A stretch of DNA of 8,390 nucleotides from Bacteroidia bacterium. GTDB taxonomy: Bacteria; Planctomycetota; Phycisphaerae; Phycisphaerales; SM1A02. The notes under the pieces were generated by a model. It searched no databases. It saw nothing but the letters and a program-made list of their open reading frames with translations, and was not told the DNA's origin. The translations under genes and the position numbers were made by a program. The stretch lies in the NCBI GenBank assembly GCA_030054235.1, contig JASGCG010000052.1, positions 1 to 8,390 on the forward strand, given 5' to 3'. Of this stretch, positions 6,541-8,390 are shown in pieces (position 1 is the stretch's first letter; every line of letters starts with the position of its first letter).

Positions 6541-7395
6541 GTGGCAGAGCAGTCGGCACCGGCATCTCGTGAACGCACTTGGGAGGACGAGGGCCTCGGC
6601 GACAAGCGCGCCGTGCCCGAGGGCCTGTGGACCCAGTGCGATGGCTGCGGCGAGACGCTCTTCCGAAAGGCACTCGAATCGAACCTGATGGTCTGCCCCA
6701 AGTGCGACCTGCACATGCGCATCTCCGGCACGCAGCGCATCGCCCAGTTGCTCGATGAGGGCAGCTTCGAACCGATGGATGCGAACCTCACGGCGAACGA
6801 TCCGCTCGGCTTCGTCGACATGAAGGCGTATCCCGATCGCATCAAGTCGGCGCAACGCTCGAGCGGTCAGCCCGAGGGCCTCATCTCCGGAACGGGCTTC
6901 GTGAAGGGCCGCAAGGTCGTCGTGTGCGTCATGGACTTCTCGTTCCTCGCGGGAAGCATGGGCAGCGTGGTCGGCGAGAAGATCACGCGTGCCACGCTCC
7001 ACGCCCTCGAGCACGGGCTGCCGCTGATCATCGTCTCGTGCTCGGGTGGAGCGCGCATGCAGGAGTCCGGCCTCTCGCTGATGCAGATGGCCAAGACCAG
7101 CGCTGCACTTGCCCGGCTCGATGAGGCAGGCGGACTGTTCATCAGCGTGCTCACGGATCCGACCACCGGTGGGGTCACCGCCAGCTTCGCGATGCTCGGC
7201 GATGTAATCATCGCCGAGCCCAAGGCGCTCATCGGTTTCGCGGGCCCTCGCGTGATCAAGCAGACGATCCGCCAGGACCTGCCCGATGGCTTCCAGACCT
7301 CGGAATTCCTGCTCAACGCGGGCTTCATCGACCGGATCGTGCATCGCAGCGCGCTCCGCAGCGAGATCGCCCGCCTCATCGACTTCGCGGGCTGA
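6541..7395 (+). CDS. accD: Acetyl-CoA carboxylase carboxyltransferase subunit beta
   Basis: Beta subunit of the heterotetrameric carboxyltransferase that, with AccA, moves the carboxyl group from biotin on AccB to acetyl-CoA, giving malonyl-CoA for fatty acid synthesis; cytosolic. The 284 residues are typical. The N-terminal zinc ribbon is WTQCDGCGE (30-38) plus VCPKCDLHMRIS, with ligands C33, C36, C52 and C55. The crotonase-fold carboxyltransferase domain has SGTGFVKGR, GSMGSVVGEKITRA, SCSGGARMQESGLSLMQMAK (SGGARMQE 168-175; oxyanion/CoA region), TDPTTGGVTASFAMLGDVII, AEPKALIGFAGPRVIKQTI and the C-terminal FQTSEFLLNAGFIDRIVHR. The start is GTG with GGAGGT four bases upstream; the leader carries two hairpins. 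accA is not adjacent in this window, so AccA must be encoded elsewhere. lnt follows after 34 bases. Confidence 0.98.
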   Translation: MAEQSAPASRERTWEDEGLGDKRAVPEGLWTQCDGCGETLFRKALESNLMVCPKCDLHMRISGTQRIAQLLDEGSFEPMDANLTANDPLGFVDMKAYPDRIKSAQRSSGQPEGLISGTGFVKGRKVVVCVMDFSFLAGSMGSVVGEKITRATLHALEHGLPLIIVSCSGGARMQESGLSLMQMAKTSAALARLDEAGGLFISVLTDPTTGGVTASFAMLGDVIIAEPKALIGFAGPRVIKQTIRQDLPDGFQTSEFLLNAGFIDRIVHRSALRSEIARLIDFAG

Positions 7396-7429
7396 TGCCC
7401 TCGCGCGCGCCACGGCCGGGACCCTGCGC

Positions 7430-8390
7430 ATGAACGACCAGCGATCGATGTGCGCGGTGGCACTCTGGTCGCTCGCGGCCGGCCTGCTGTTCTCCATGCC
7501 CTTCTCGCAGCTGGGTTGGTGGTGGTCCATTCCGGCGCTGGCCTGCCATGCACTCGCGGCCAGGGGATCGATGCGGTGGTGGAAGCGCCTGGCTGCCGGC
7601 TGGCTCGGCTGGCTGCCGTGCTGGATCATCCTTGAAGGCTGGCTGCATCAGGTCACGACTGCTGGCTGCATCGTGCTCATCGCGTACATGGCGCTGTGGT
7701 CGGCGCTCGTTCCGGTCCTGGCCGCGCGATTGCGCACGACCCTCGGCGAGCGAGCGGAATGGCTTGGATTCCCGCTGGCGCTCGTCGGCATCGAATGGGC
7801 CAGGTCACGGCCCATCTGGGATGGCTACGCCTGGTTCCAGTCAGGTCACGCCTGGATCGAGGCCACGCTTCCGGCGCAGGCGGCCGATCTCTTCGGCGTG
7901 GGGCTCCTCAGCCTCATGGTGGCGATGATGGGCGAGGCCATCGCGCGCGCTCGGGCAGGCAGGGGCACCGCAAGCGCGTCGAGCGTGCGGTCGTGGCGTG
8001 CTCCCGCTGCCGTGGCGCTTGCGATCGTCAGCGCAGCCACCGCGTGGGGCGCCTATCGCGTGGCCACCACGCCGACCACATCACGCGTGCGGATCGTGGC
8101 GATCCAGACCGACGTGCTGACGAGCAACAAGATCCGCTGGACGCCCGAGCAGCAGGTCAAGGACATGCAGCAGGCGTTGGATCTGTCCGCGCAGGCGGTC
8201 TTGGACCTGCGCGCGACGGCGTCGACGAATCCCGAGTTGCCCACGCTGCTCGTCTGGCCCGAGACCTCGGTGCCGGGCTTCGGGCTCGATCCAGCCACGG
8301 TCGCCACCGTGGTTCGTGTGCAGGCCTGGCCGGGTGATCGGTTCGTCGAGCCCATCCTCGAGCTCAGCCGCGCCGCGGGCCCCGTTCTGG
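7430..8390 (+). CDS. lnt: Apolipoprotein N-acyltransferase, 3' end beyond the window
   Basis: Inner-membrane enzyme that N-acylates the diacylglyceryl-cysteine of apolipoproteins, the last step of lipoprotein maturation. The frame is open from ATG 7430 to the right edge: 320 codons plus one base. About seven hydrophobic segments are seen (near residues 9-27, 30-44, 55-72, 78-99, 111-124, 151-171, 191-209). Before the sixth, the aromatic loop WDGYAWFQSGHAW (130-142) and AQAADLFGVGLLSL resemble the conserved Lnt region usually seen as a GYSQ-type motif and a QIADL-GV motif. The nitrilase-like domain begins with RVRIVAIQTDVLTSNKIRW (219-237), and LLVWPETSVPG contains the expected catalytic glutamate E278 (E. 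coli E267 by memory). The lysine and cysteine of the triad lie beyond the edge. A weak GGGA is eight bases upstream of the ATG; the in-frame ATG at 7448 is an alternative. It is probably co-transcribed with accD. Confidence 0.9.
   Translation, partial: MNDQRSMCAVALWSLAAGLLFSMPFSQLGWWWSIPALACHALAARGSMRWWKRLAAGWLGWLPCWIILEGWLHQVTTAGCIVLIAYMALWSALVPVLAARLRTTLGERAEWLGFPLALVGIEWARSRPIWDGYAWFQSGHAWIEATLPAQAADLFGVGLLSLMVAMMGEAIARARAGRGTASASSVRSWRAPAAVALAIVSAATAWGAYRVATTPTTSRVRIVAIQTDVLTSNKIRWTPEQQVKDMQQALDLSAQAVLDLRATASTNPELPTLLVWPETSVPGFGLDPATVATVVRVQAWPGDRFVEPILELSRAAGPVL

Noticed and set aside
1..8390. A novel defence, mobile or biosynthetic system
   Set aside because: Every long conserved frame is a known housekeeping family, gaps are all under 115 bases, and no direct repeats, att-like sites or composition shift were seen.

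Overview
The window is a GC-rich (roughly two thirds G+C by eye), gene-dense bacterial chromosome segment made of housekeeping genes. No tRNA, rRNA, insertion sequence, CRISPR array, phage gene or defence gene is visible. All five complete genes end in TGA, and third codon positions are strongly G/C. The gene set, a secreted thioredoxin with a helical C-terminal half, and a TopA with an alanine/lysine/proline-rich zinc-ribbon tail together suggest Planctomycetota, most likely a Phycisphaerae-type genome. That placement is an inference from memory, not from a search.

Layout. The left part is on the minus strand: topA (DNA topoisomerase I, 3' end beyond the left edge, 1-2402) lies downstream of miaA (tRNA dimethylallyltransferase, 2516-3451). 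The 113-base gap between them holds a good sigma70-type promoter candidate for topA that would give an almost leaderless transcript. The rest is on the plus strand, diverging from miaA across only 37 bases: pgk (3489-4706), a secreted TlpA-like thioredoxin with a helical-repeat tail (4752-5789), rpe (5786-6457), accD (6541-7395) and lnt (7430-8390, 3' end beyond the right edge).

How the genes relate. pgk and rpe serve central carbon metabolism (glycolysis/gluconeogenesis and the pentose phosphate pathway). The thioredoxin gene overlaps rpe by four bases (GTGA), so those two are surely co-transcribed and probably translationally coupled. accD (carboxyltransferase beta subunit of acetyl-CoA carboxylase) and lnt (apolipoprotein N-acyltransferase) both belong to lipid and envelope biogenesis and are 34 bases apart, so they look like a second unit. 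The 83 bases between rpe and accD carry two consecutive inverted repeats followed by a strong ribosome-binding site; this is the most structured non-coding DNA in the window and the likely boundary between the two transcription units.

No convincing undescribed system was found. The points worth a second look are small: the rpe-accD leader hairpins, the eroded zinc ribbons and enlarged middle region of TopA, the near-leaderless topA promoter, the thioredoxin-helical repeat protein inserted between pgk and rpe, and a glycine-to-alanine change in the Rpe phosphate loop.
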